From Actinomycetes bacterium (lineage in GTDB: Bacteria; Actinomycetota; Acidimicrobiia; Acidimicrobiales; Ilumatobacteraceae), in the NCBI GenBank assembly GCA_025359865.1, contig JANYDH010000196.1, positions 1 to 38,287 of the forward strand: a stretch of DNA of 38,287 nt, in the 5' to 3' direction. The position numbers and the translations under genes are program-made. Below, one piece after another: positions 8,317-16,255 of the stretch. The notes beneath the pieces were generated by a model. The model searched no databases and was not told the DNA's origin. It saw only the letters and a program-made list of their open reading frames with translations. Positions within the stretch are counted from its first letter, which is position 1; each line of letters begins with the position of its first letter.

Positions 8317-9543
8317 GTGGCGAAACTAGTCGTGTCCAACCGTCGCCTTGTGCTGTCGTTCTGCGTCATCACAGGTCTGTTTGCGGCTGGCTACGGCGTG
8401 ATGTTCACGGTCCTCGATGATTTTCGAGATGCCTACGGCATCAGCGGCGCATCACTCGGACTGATCGTCGCTGTCGGGTTCTTCTCATCATTCGTCGCAC
8501 AGGTGTTCTTCGGTCCGCTCGCAGATCGCGGGCACGCTCGCCGCCTCGTACTGACCGGTATGGTCGTCGAGGTGGTTGGCCTGGTGGCGATGGCTGCCGG
8601 CCGTACCGTGGTCGTGTTACTGCTGGCCCGCATCGTGATGGGGCTCGGTGCCGGCGTGGCCTCGCCGGCTGTACGCCGGATCGTCATCATGGCCGACCCT
8701 GACCACCTCGGCACCAACATCGGTCGCCTCCTGTCTGCCGACGTGGCCGGATTTGCCGTCGGCCCGGCCATCTCCGCAGTGTTGGTCGGGCCGTTTGGGA
8801 TCGCGGCGCCATTTCTGGTAATCACCGTGGCCACTGCAGCGTTCATTCCGGTGATCGCCAGGGTGCCGGCAAGCATCGAGACATCGATGACGGCGACGGC
8901 CGCACTCCCCCATGATCGTCCCCACGATCAACCCGCTGCACGGTTCGCGTTCGACCTGCTACGCCAGCGCGCGTACGTCGGGGCGCTTTGCCTTGGTGCC
9001 GCCGTGTTCTTGATGATCGGCACCTTCGACGCACTCTGGGTACTGGTGCTCGACGACCTCCATACTGCCGACTGGATCGCGAACCTAGGGATCACCTTGT
9101 TCGCGCTGCCGATGATGTTCCTCGGTTCGTTCGGCGGCCGACTGGCCCAGCGCGTGGGGCCGTTCCGCACAGGCACGGTCGGCCTGCTGCTGGGAGCAAT
9201 CTTCGTTTTCGCCTACGGACAGCTACCGACTGGGATCGCGATCTTCACGCTCTCGATGTTCCACGCGCTGAGCGATGGGTTGACCGTGTCCAGCACGGGA
9301 GTGGCGGTCGGCTTGGTTGCGCCACCGAACCGCCAGGCTGGAGCGCAGGGACTCCTCGGAGGCGTCCAGACCCTCGTCGGCGGGCTGGCCGCCCTGGCTG
9401 CCGGGGCGCTGTACCAGCGTTACGGTCGCAATGTTGCCTACGGCTCAGCATCCATCGCAATGCTGGTGCTCATCGTGGCCGGAGTCGTCTGTGTTGGACA
9501 CTCATGGTCGACCAAGCGCGAGATCCACGATGTGCCACTGTAG
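8317..9543 (+). CDS. MFS transporter
   Basis: A 408-residue membrane protein with about 12 hydrophobic helices and a central cytoplasmic loop (around residues 185-215, rich in D, H, P and R). The loop between helices 2 and 3 has FGPLADRGHARR, a form of the MFS motif A. The start is GTG 8317; GTG 8332 is an alternative. Its stop codon TAG lies inside the Shine-Dalgarno AGGAGG of the oxidoreductase gene that follows, so the two form a tight operon, perhaps uptake and oxidation of a polyol or sugar. No substrate can be assigned. Confidence 0.82.
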   Translation: MAKLVVSNRRLVLSFCVITGLFAAGYGVMFTVLDDFRDAYGISGASLGLIVAVGFFSSFVAQVFFGPLADRGHARRLVLTGMVVEVVGLVAMAAGRTVVVLLLARIVMGLGAGVASPAVRRIVIMADPDHLGTNIGRLLSADVAGFAVGPAISAVLVGPFGIAAPFLVITVATAAFIPVIARVPASIETSMTATAALPHDRPHDQPAARFAFDLLRQRAYVGALCLGAAVFLMIGTFDALWVLVLDDLHTADWIANLGITLFALPMMFLGSFGGRLAQRVGPFRTGTVGLLLGAIFVFAYGQLPTGIAIFTLSMFHALSDGLTVSSTGVAVGLVAPPNRQAGAQGLLGGVQTLVGGLAALAAGALYQRYGRNVAYGSASIAMLVLIVAGVVCVGHSWSTKREIHDVPL

Positions 9544-9547
9544 GAGG

Positions 9548-10447
9548 ATGGAATCACCACTTCGTGTCGGGCTCGTCGGCGCTGGTCCTTGGGCCGAGAT
9601 GTTCACCGCACCACTCCTCGCGGCCGGGCCCGACTGCACGCTGTCGGCGGTGTGGGCGCGCCGCCCCGCTGCTGCCGCTTCGTTGGCGGCTCGCCATGGT
9701 GCAAGTGCCGCAGCTACATTCGACGAGTTGCTCGATAACTGCGATGCCGTGGCGTTCGCCGTCCCTCCCGATGTGCAGGCCGACATGGCGGCACGAGCCG
9801 CATCGGCCGGACGGGCAGTGCTGCTCGACAAGCCGATCGGCATGACCATAGACCAAGCGCAACACCTGTCTGACGCAGTCGGCCATGCTGGCGTCATCTC
9901 CCAGGTGATCCTCACCAACCGCTATCTACCGGCAATGCGTCAGTTCCTGGCCGATGCCTCAGGATTCGTCGCCCACGGCGGTCGCGCGGCGTTCTTCGGC
10001 GGCGGCTGCATGGCCGGCAACTACTTCGGAACTCCATGGCGCCTCATCCACGGCGGACTGCTCGACCTCGGGCCCCACGTACTCGATGCACTCGACGCCG
10101 CACTCGGCACGATCGTCGAGGTTCATGCAGCAGGTGATCGGCTCGGTCTCGTGGCACTCACCTGCCGCCACGAAAGCGGCATCGTCAGCCAAGCCTCGAT
10201 GTCAGGAACCACCCCTGTCGAACCGAGCGGTCTCGCGATCGAACTGTACGGACGCACCGGCCGCATTGCCTTCGACGCCGCCGCCGGCGACTCCGCTGAA
10301 CTCGCAGGCCAGTTCAGTTCTGCGATGACCACGATCACCGCTGAGTTCGCAACCGCCGTGCGCAGCGGACAGCCGCATCCGCTCGACGTGCATCGAGGCC
10401 TGTATCTTCAGCGCCTCATCACGATGGCCGAGGACACCCTCGGCTGA
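9548..10447 (+). CDS. Gfo/Idh/MocA-family oxidoreductase
   Basis: A 299-residue NAD(P)-dependent oxidoreductase. The N-terminal Rossmann fold begins RVGLVGAGPWAEMFTAPLL. The family EKP-like motif appears as LLDKPIGMTIDQAQ, with Lys in the usual position but Asp replacing Glu. The C-terminal alpha/beta domain includes GGLLDLGPHVLDALDAALG, resembling the family's G-x-x-x-D-x-G-x-H motif. Members oxidise sugars, inositols or related alcohols. ATG 9548 is fixed by TAGGAGG, which also contains the stop of the upstream MFS gene. Co-transcription with that permease suggests it acts on the imported compound. Somewhat shorter than many members; specificity unknown. Confidence 0.82.
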   Translation: MESPLRVGLVGAGPWAEMFTAPLLAAGPDCTLSAVWARRPAAAASLAARHGASAAATFDELLDNCDAVAFAVPPDVQADMAARAASAGRAVLLDKPIGMTIDQAQHLSDAVGHAGVISQVILTNRYLPAMRQFLADASGFVAHGGRAAFFGGGCMAGNYFGTPWRLIHGGLLDLGPHVLDALDAALGTIVEVHAAGDRLGLVALTCRHESGIVSQASMSGTTPVEPSGLAIELYGRTGRIAFDAAAGDSAELAGQFSSAMTTITAEFATAVRSGQPHPLDVHRGLYLQRLITMAEDTLG

Positions 10448-10449
10448 TC

Positions 10450-10503
10450 GGTACCCGTCAGGTGAACGGTACCCGTCATGTGAACGGTACCCGTCAGGTG
10501 AAC
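10450..10503. repeat. Three tandem 18-bp units at the 3' end of the P450 gene
   Basis: The unit ggtacccgtcaggtgaac occurs three times head to tail; the middle copy differs by one base (catgtg for caggtg). The third unit contains the last codons and stop of the P450 gene read on the minus strand, so the array looks like repeated duplication of the gene's own end. It fills the whole gap between two convergent genes. Confidence 0.9.
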
Positions 10504-11687
10504 GTCACCGGCACGCTGCGCGGGCCGCGGACTTGACCGCCGGCCCATGTGACTTCGCCATGTTCGGCGAGTCTGAACTGCGGGATCCGCAGTAACCACT
10601 CCTCGATCGCGACGCGCATCTCCATTCGCGCCAGGTTGGATCCGGCACACCGGTGGATGCCAACACCGAACGCAATGTGTCGGTTGACCTCTCGGTCCAG
10701 GATCACTTCATCGGCTCGTTCGAACACGTCGGGATCACGATTGGCGCTGGCGAAGCTCAACAACACCTTGTCGCCTGCTTTCATCGGACAGCCACCGAAC
10801 TCGATGTCTTTTGTGGCGATCCGAGCCATGGTGACCGGCGAATAGGCTCGAAGTAGCTCCTCGATTGCCACCGGGATCAACTCCGGCTCATCGACCAGAC
10901 GTTGTCGATCGGCGGGGTGCGTGGCGAGGTGCCACAGGGCTGCCCCGATACCCGACCACGTGGTGTCGACACCTGCGATCAAGGTGAGCGCTGCGGTGCC
11001 CATGACGTGCAGATCTGGCAGCGGGGCACCGTCCACTTCCACATGGAGCAGTTCGCTGATGAGATCATCGCCAGGATTGTCGCGGCGCTCCTCCATCTGA
11101 GCGAGCAGATATCCAACGATGGCATCACGGCCTGATGCACGGCGCTGTTCGTCGTATGCAAACTCCAGCACATCGCGAACCCAGCCGGTGAACGTGTCGG
11201 CCATTTCGGCCGGCACGCCGAGCACGAGCGAAATCACCCGCGCAGGGATCTGTTGGGCGTAGTCGATCGCAGCATCGGCACCGTCTTGCCCCTGGAACCC
11301 ATCGATCAGACGATTGCATAGCGCGCGGGTGATCGGCTCGTACGCGTCGACGCGTCGGTGGGAGAACCACGGCAAGAGCAGACGCCGGGCCCACGTGTGC
11401 TCGGGCGGATCGGAGTCGATCGGCGGGAGTGGGATGTCGATTCCGGGGGCTTCGTTATCGGGCACGGTGAGAACCCCGACATCGCTCGAGCTGAAATGGC
11501 CAACATCGTGTGCCACCGCGAAAACGTCGGCATACCGCGTCGGTAGCCACGACCCGCCCCACCGCTCCGAGCGCGCCACCGGGCATTCGACGCGCAGGTC
11601 ATCCCACACGGGGTAGGGGTTGGCCACGTACTCGGCGTCCAAGACGTCGAAGTCCGTTGTCCAGTTCAATACCGGTGGATTGGCCAC
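10494..11687 (-). CDS. Cytochrome P450 monooxygenase
   Basis: A 397-residue soluble bacterial P450 of class I type. The I-helix oxygen-binding motif is AGVDTTWSG, the K-helix ExxR is EELLR, and the heme loop FGVGIHRCAGSNLAR puts the axial ligand at C347. The substrate is unknown. I chose GTG 11687 because GGAGG lies 7 nt upstream and the protein then begins at the normal P450 N-terminus; longer in-frame starts add unrelated sequence. No ferredoxin or reductase gene is adjacent, so it must borrow electrons from elsewhere. It follows a truncated CoA-transferase end, suggesting the intact operon once included acyl-CoA metabolism. Confidence 0.93.
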   Translation of the reverse strand: MANPPVLNWTTDFDVLDAEYVANPYPVWDDLRVECPVARSERWGGSWLPTRYADVFAVAHDVGHFSSSDVGVLTVPDNEAPGIDIPLPPIDSDPPEHTWARRLLLPWFSHRRVDAYEPITRALCNRLIDGFQGQDGADAAIDYAQQIPARVISLVLGVPAEMADTFTGWVRDVLEFAYDEQRRASGRDAIVGYLLAQMEERRDNPGDDLISELLHVEVDGAPLPDLHVMGTAALTLIAGVDTTWSGIGAALWHLATHPADRQRLVDEPELIPVAIEELLRAYSPVTMARIATKDIEFGGCPMKAGDKVLLSFASANRDPDVFERADEVILDREVNRHIAFGVGIHRCAGSNLARMEMRVAIEEWLLRIPQFRLAEHGEVTWAGGQVRGPRSVPVTFT

Positions 11688-11724
11688 GGGAAACCTCCAG
11701 AAGTCTCGTGTTACACCGATCGTG

Positions 11725-11815
11725 TCACAGTTGGACCGGCAGCAACGCCCCTGACAACTCAAGCGCATCGATCTCGGCCTCGGTGAAACCCACCTCACCG
11801 ACTGGCTGATTTCCG
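11725..11815 (-). pseudogene. C-terminal fragment resembling a CaiB/BaiF CoA-transferase
   Basis: The minus strand encodes about 29 residues ending at a TGA (11725-11727), including VGFTEAEIDALELSGALLP. This resembles the usual end of class III CoA-transferases (a GFSEAEIDAL-x(2-5)-GVV type tail). It has no start codon. The coding sequence stops exactly where palindrome A2 begins, 38 bp upstream of the P450 start. I infer that the rest of the gene was lost by recombination at the palindrome. The family match rests on a short segment. Confidence 0.4.
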
Positions 11816-11860
11816 GCTTTGGTCGTGAGATGTCGCTGAGCGACATCTCACAACCAAAGA
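11816..11860. repeat. Family A palindrome, copy A2
   Basis: A full 45-bp copy: gctttggtc, then the 27-bp core gtgagatgtcgct-g-agcgacatctcac, then aaccaaaga. It differs from the perfect palindrome by single changes near the right end. It lies between divergently oriented genes, not at a convergent junction, and abuts a truncated gene end. This argues that the family is more than a terminator. Confidence 0.85.
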
Positions 11861-11892
11861 GCCAGAGAGCACGGGGTGGCAGAGTGCATGCA

Positions 11893-13665
11893 ATGGTGAC
11901 GCCCGGCATCGACCCGCTCGACTCGATTCGCGGCGCTGACGTGGGTCGCAGTGGGCGTGGTGGGCTGGTCGGGTTGGCCATCGATAGCACGGCCGGGTTC
12001 GCCGTGGTGTTGCCGGCCACCGAAACGACCAGCGGATCAACCATCACCGGCCCGATCGACGACCTGGCGGAGGCCCTCGCTCAGCTCGACGACGCCCTCG
12101 CGCCGCGTTGGGTGTGGTGGTCGATCGACACCGCCGCCGCATTGGTCCACGCCGGGATCACGTTGACAACCTGCTGGGATGTCGCCACAGTCCAACGTTT
12201 GATCACGGGCGGATGGCGTGCCGATCCAGCACGGGTATGGGCTCAGCTGCACGGTCTGGCGACCGAGATGATCCCCACCGCGGGGCGGATCGACCTCTTC
12301 ACTCCGGCTGTGACGGGGGGCGATCTGGAGGAACCGGTGCGCCCCGACGGACACCTCACACCACAATGGCTGGCAGACGACTGGTCGTGGACCCCCACCC
12401 GGCTTGGTCGGTGGGCGGCGCTGGCCGTCGAAGCTGCCTCATTGCAGATCGTCGCTCTCAATGCCCTTGCTGAACGGCCAATGGCACCGACGACTGCTCG
12501 GTCGGAATCTGCCGCGGAACTCCTGTGCGCCGAACTGCGAAAGGAGGGCCTGCCGATGAACCGGGCCGCCGCCGAACAGATCATCGCCGAGTTCATCGGT
12601 GCTCGACCGAGGTCAGATGGAGAGGCCGAGCGACAACGAACTCTCCGAGATGCCGACGTGCTGCGTCATGGCCCGATCGGCCAGTTCGACCTTCGCAATC
12701 CCAGTCAGGTGAAGTCGCTCCTACGCAGCGTTGGCGTGGAGGTTCCCGATACGCGGGCATGGCGGTTGGAAGCGCTGCATGATCCGCACCCGTTGGTCAT
12801 CGCACTCCTGGCCTGGCGGCGAGCTGAGCGCGTAGCCACGACCTTCGGTTACGACTGGCTAGACGAACATCTCGGCACCGACGGCCGGTTGCGCGGCACG
12901 TGGTCGGGCTGTGATGGTGCCGCAGGCCGAATGACCGCCACTGCAGGGCTCCACAACATGCCTACGCACATGCGTCCCGCGGTGATCGCGGAGCCGGGAT
13001 TCGTGTTCGTTCGTGCCGACCTCGGCCAGATCGAGCCACGGGTACTTGCGGCAGTGTCAGGAGATACGGCGCTTGCTCGGGCTGCTGCCGAAGACGACAT
13101 GTACGCCCCGGTCTCCACCCAGCTCGGCGTCGACCGGGCGACAGCAAAGGTGGCTGTGCTGGGCGCGATGTACGGCCAAACCTCCGGCCACGGCGCGCAG
13201 GCCCTGCGCGGGCTCGAATCGTCGTATCCGGTGGCGATGTCGTACTTGGCCGATGCCGATCTCGCCGGGCAGGCCGGTCGCGATCTACGCACCTACGGCG
13301 GCCGCTTGGTACGTATGGACCTCACGCAGGCTGCGGGTCTGGACGACCGCGGCACTCGCAGCAGGGCCGCGGCGAGGGGGCGTTACGGTCGTAACGCCCT
13401 CGTGCAGGGTGCAGCTGCGGAACTCTTCAAGATGTGGGCCGTGATCGTTCGAACGCGGGCCGCACCGTTCGGTGGTCGGATCGTGCTGTGCCTCCACGAT
13501 GAACTGCTGGTACACGTACCCGCCGAGCACGGCGGCCAGGTAGCGGATTTGCTCGATACCTGCCTGGCCGAAGCTGCCCATCGATGGGCCGGCGGACGAG
13601 CCAACGGTGTCCGGTTCATCGCCGATATCGCAGTGATCCGGCGCTGGTCGGATGCCAAGCCCTGA
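11893..13665 (+). CDS. Family A DNA polymerase (PolA-like, actinobacterial short form)
   Basis: A 590-residue protein of the type annotated as bifunctional 3'-5' exonuclease/DNA polymerase in Actinobacteria. The polymerase motifs are present: motif A DLGQIEPRVLA with the catalytic Asp, the motif B/O-helix segment DRATAKVAVLGAMYGQTS, and motif C LCLHDELLVHVP with the HDE carboxylates. The N-terminal 200 residues show no 5' nuclease domain. The exonuclease-like region lacks obvious DxE and YxxxD motifs, so proofreading is doubtful. Start is ATG 11893; GTG 11884 is possible. It is likely an accessory, repair-type polymerase, not the main PolA, which would be near 900 residues. Confidence 0.82.
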   Translation: MVTPGIDPLDSIRGADVGRSGRGGLVGLAIDSTAGFAVVLPATETTSGSTITGPIDDLAEALAQLDDALAPRWVWWSIDTAAALVHAGITLTTCWDVATVQRLITGGWRADPARVWAQLHGLATEMIPTAGRIDLFTPAVTGGDLEEPVRPDGHLTPQWLADDWSWTPTRLGRWAALAVEAASLQIVALNALAERPMAPTTARSESAAELLCAELRKEGLPMNRAAAEQIIAEFIGARPRSDGEAERQRTLRDADVLRHGPIGQFDLRNPSQVKSLLRSVGVEVPDTRAWRLEALHDPHPLVIALLAWRRAERVATTFGYDWLDEHLGTDGRLRGTWSGCDGAAGRMTATAGLHNMPTHMRPAVIAEPGFVFVRADLGQIEPRVLAAVSGDTALARAAAEDDMYAPVSTQLGVDRATAKVAVLGAMYGQTSGHGAQALRGLESSYPVAMSYLADADLAGQAGRDLRTYGGRLVRMDLTQAAGLDDRGTRSRAAARGRYGRNALVQGAAAELFKMWAVIVRTRAAPFGGRIVLCLHDELLVHVPAEHGGQVADLLDTCLAEAAHRWAGGRANGVRFIADIAVIRRWSDAKP

Positions 13666-13752
13666 CGAGCAGTAGGCCTACGCCTCTTGAGCTGCCAGAC
13701 TTGTTGGGCGCGGCCGAACGGGCAGTCACGCGACACCGAAGGGGGGGACGAC

Positions 13753-14604
13753 ATGTGGCTGTCATGGGAAGTGGCCTCGCAGGCCGCACTTGTCATCCTC
13801 ATCGTCGTCATGGTCGCCGACCTGACGGTGCCGGCAAACGGGGACCGGAGTCTGCTGGGGTTGGTCACCATTGCCGAGGAGACCGCCCGGGTTCTGGTGC
13901 TGTACTCCTTGTGGCAGTTCTCGCGTGCAAAGGCGATCACCAAGGTCGCCGGGGCGATGGAAAACGGCCGGTGGCTGTGGCGTCTCGAGCAGTCACTGCA
14001 TCTGCCGAGTGAGCTCGCGCTGCAACAGGCCTTCTTCAGCCATCGGCTCGTGATGCAGTTCTTGAACATCTACTACGCCACGATGCACGTCCCGGTGATG
14101 GGCGGCGTTCTGGTGTGGTTGTTCTGGCGCTACCGCGACCGCTATGTGACCGTGCGTAACGTTTTGGCGATGACTATCGCTGGATGCGTCACCATCCAGT
14201 TGATCCCCTTGGCCCCACCCCGGCTACTGCCGGATCTGGGTTTCGTCGACGCCGGCCTTGCCTACGGGCAATCGGTCTATGGCACGGGCGGCAGCGGTAT
14301 CTCGAATCAGCTCGCCGCCATGCCATCTCAGCACTATGCCTGGTCGTTCCTTGCGGCCATAGCGATCATCCAGATCAGCCGTAGTCGGTGGCGGTGGCTC
14401 GCCTTGCTGCATCCGATGCTCACCGCGCTCGCGGTCACCGTGACCGCCAACCATTGGTGGCTCGACGGTGTGGTCGCGGCGATGGTGATGGGCGTCGCGG
14501 CCGGTATCCAGTTCGGCGCGGTGGCCATCGCAGCCCGATTCCGAAGTACCACATCGTGGCCGCCTGTGATACCCCTGTCGACGGCGATGACGTCTGATGT
14601 GTGA
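13753..14604 (+). CDS. PAP2-family membrane phosphatase/transferase (PAP2_3, inositolphosphotransferase-like)
   Basis: A 283-residue membrane protein with about six helices. The acid-phosphatase signature is in the PAP2_3 form: APPRLLPDLGF, then MPSQHYAWS, then NHWWLDGVVA (SxHxxWS and HxxxD active-site histidines). Members hydrolyse or transfer lipid-linked phosphate head groups at the membrane. ATG 13753 follows a long purine stretch (AGGGGGGG). Its stop touches the start of the exported phosphoesterase gene, so they form a two-gene operon suited to breaking down phospholipid head groups or recovering phosphate. The exact substrate is unknown. Confidence 0.8.
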   Translation: MWLSWEVASQAALVILIVVMVADLTVPANGDRSLLGLVTIAEETARVLVLYSLWQFSRAKAITKVAGAMENGRWLWRLEQSLHLPSELALQQAFFSHRLVMQFLNIYYATMHVPVMGGVLVWLFWRYRDRYVTVRNVLAMTIAGCVTIQLIPLAPPRLLPDLGFVDAGLAYGQSVYGTGGSGISNQLAAMPSQHYAWSFLAAIAIIQISRSRWRWLALLHPMLTALAVTVTANHWWLDGVVAAMVMGVAAGIQFGAVAIAARFRSTTSWPPVIPLSTAMTSDV

Positions 14605-16131
14605 ATGTGTGTGATGACTTCTGTATCCCGTCTGTCCCGACGTGAATTCTTGGCCGCCTCCGCAACGATCACACTTGCCGCGGCCGCCGGAGCAGGTTGC
14701 GGTAGTGACACCGGCTCCGGCTCCGGCTCCGCCATCACGGCGCCGCCTATCAGCACCAGGACCACGACGACCAGCCCGGCCACGACCAGCCCGGTGACGA
14801 CCAGCACCTCAACGACCAGCACCACGACCACCAGCCCGGCGACGACCATTCCGGCAACGACCAGCACGGTGCCGACCAGGTCGTTGACTGACATCGACCA
14901 TGTGGTCATCCTCTTCCAGGAGAACCGGTCCTTCGATCACTACTTCGGTACCCGTCAAGGCGTTCGTGGTTTCGGCGACACATCGGTGTTGATGAACAGC
15001 GCCGGCCGTCCGATCTGGTATCAGGACGATCCCACCAACCCCGACGGCTATCTGTTGCCGTACCGGCTGGATACCGCAACCACGTCCGGCGCGTGCGGAC
15101 CCGATCCCGGTCACTACTGGGAACAGCAGCACGCGGCCTGGAACGGCGGCAAGCTCGACGGTTTCGCTACGTCTACCGGCCCGGCGGCGCTGGGCTACTT
15201 CACCCGTTCCGACCTGTCCTACTACTCCGCTCTTGCCGATCAGTTCACCCTGTGCGATCAGTACTTCTGCTCGGTGCTCGGCCCAACGACGCCCAACCGC
15301 CTGTACACCATGAGCGCCACCATCGACCCGGGTGGCACCGGCGGCGGACCGGTCACCACCAACGCGGTCGGGCCGTTCACATGGACCACCTATCCGGAAC
15401 GACTACAGCAGGCCGGCATCAGTTGGCGGATCTATCACGAGGCCGACGACTTCGACGACAACCCGTTGAAGTTCTTTGCTGCGTTCCAGAACCTACCCGA
15501 GTCGGATCCGCTGTTCGACGCCGCGATGCGCAACCGGACCGCCGATGAGTTCATCAACGATGCTCGCGATGGCAACCTGCCACAGGTCAGCTGGATCGTC
15601 GCACCCACGGCGAAGTCCGAGCACCCACCTTTCCCGCCCGCCGTCGGTGAAGATGTCACGTCGAAGATACTCGCCGCGCTGATGAGCAACGCTGAGTTGT
15701 GGGCCAAGACCCTGTTCATCTTGAGCTACGACGAGAACGGTGGCTTCTTCGACCATGTCCCTCCCCCGGTCCCGCCACCGGGCACAGCCGGGGAATACGT
15801 CGGCGACGAACCGATCGGGTTGGGCTTCAGGGTTCCGACGATCATCGTCTCACCATGGAGCAGGGGCGGCAGAGTCAACAGCGAGGTCTTCGACCACACC
15901 TCCACGCTGCGGCTACTCGAACAGCGATTCGGCGTAGAGGTGCCGAACCTCACGGCGTGGAGACGCTCAACCTGCGGCGATCTCACGAGCACCCTCGACT
16001 TCACGACCTACGATCCGACCTTGCCCACGTTCGCCGACACCGCACTCGCGGCGACCCGGTCGACTCAGGGCTGCAGTTTGCCGCCGGCAGTACCACCCAG
16101 CCGACAGGTACTCCCCACACCCGAGACGTGA
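14605..16131 (+). CDS. Tat-exported phospholipase C / acid phosphatase-type phosphoesterase lipoprotein
   Basis: A 508-residue secreted phosphoesterase (PF04185 type). The N-terminus has a twin-arginine signal SRREFLAAS, a hydrophobic stretch, and a lipobox-like AGAGC, so it is probably Tat-exported and lipid-anchored. A Thr/Ser/Pro linker of about 50 residues built from TTTSPATT-like repeats follows. The catalytic domain starts at HVVILFQENRSFDHYFG and continues with SVLGPTTPNRLYT, SYDENGGFFDHVPPP and GFRVPTIIVSPWSRGG, then FDHTSTLRLLEQRFG. These contain the metal/phosphate-binding residues of phospholipase C and acid phosphatase relatives. Start is ATG 14605, immediately after the PAP2 stop; ATG 14614 is an alternative. 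Confidence 0.87.
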   Translation: MCVMTSVSRLSRREFLAASATITLAAAAGAGCGSDTGSGSGSAITAPPISTRTTTTSPATTSPVTTSTSTTSTTTTSPATTIPATTSTVPTRSLTDIDHVVILFQENRSFDHYFGTRQGVRGFGDTSVLMNSAGRPIWYQDDPTNPDGYLLPYRLDTATTSGACGPDPGHYWEQQHAAWNGGKLDGFATSTGPAALGYFTRSDLSYYSALADQFTLCDQYFCSVLGPTTPNRLYTMSATIDPGGTGGGPVTTNAVGPFTWTTYPERLQQAGISWRIYHEADDFDDNPLKFFAAFQNLPESDPLFDAAMRNRTADEFINDARDGNLPQVSWIVAPTAKSEHPPFPPAVGEDVTSKILAALMSNAELWAKTLFILSYDENGGFFDHVPPPVPPPGTAGEYVGDEPIGLGFRVPTIIVSPWSRGGRVNSEVFDHTSTLRLLEQRFGVEVPNLTAWRRSTCGDLTSTLDFTTYDPTLPTFADTALAATRSTQGCSLPPAVPPSRQVLPTPET

Positions 16132-16156
16132 CCAAACCAGCCGTCCATCGCGCACA

Positions 16157-16204
16157 GCGTTTGGTAGGTCGAGCCCCCTGGAGGGGGCCGTACCTACCAA
16201 ACGC
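16157..16204. repeat. Family B palindrome, copy B1 (likely bidirectional terminator)
   Basis: A 13-bp outer arm gcgtttggtaggt (16157-16169) pairs perfectly with acctaccaaacgc (16192-16204). An inner arm gccccct pairs with agggggc (16172-16187). The resulting long hairpin sits between the convergent phosphoesterase and folC genes. Copy B2 at 23682 has the same outer arms but an inner section in the opposite orientation. Confidence 0.85.
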
Positions 16205-16255
16205 AACGTGAGTTGAGCGAATGCCTGCGGATAGCGGCCCAGGAGAGCGTCGGCG

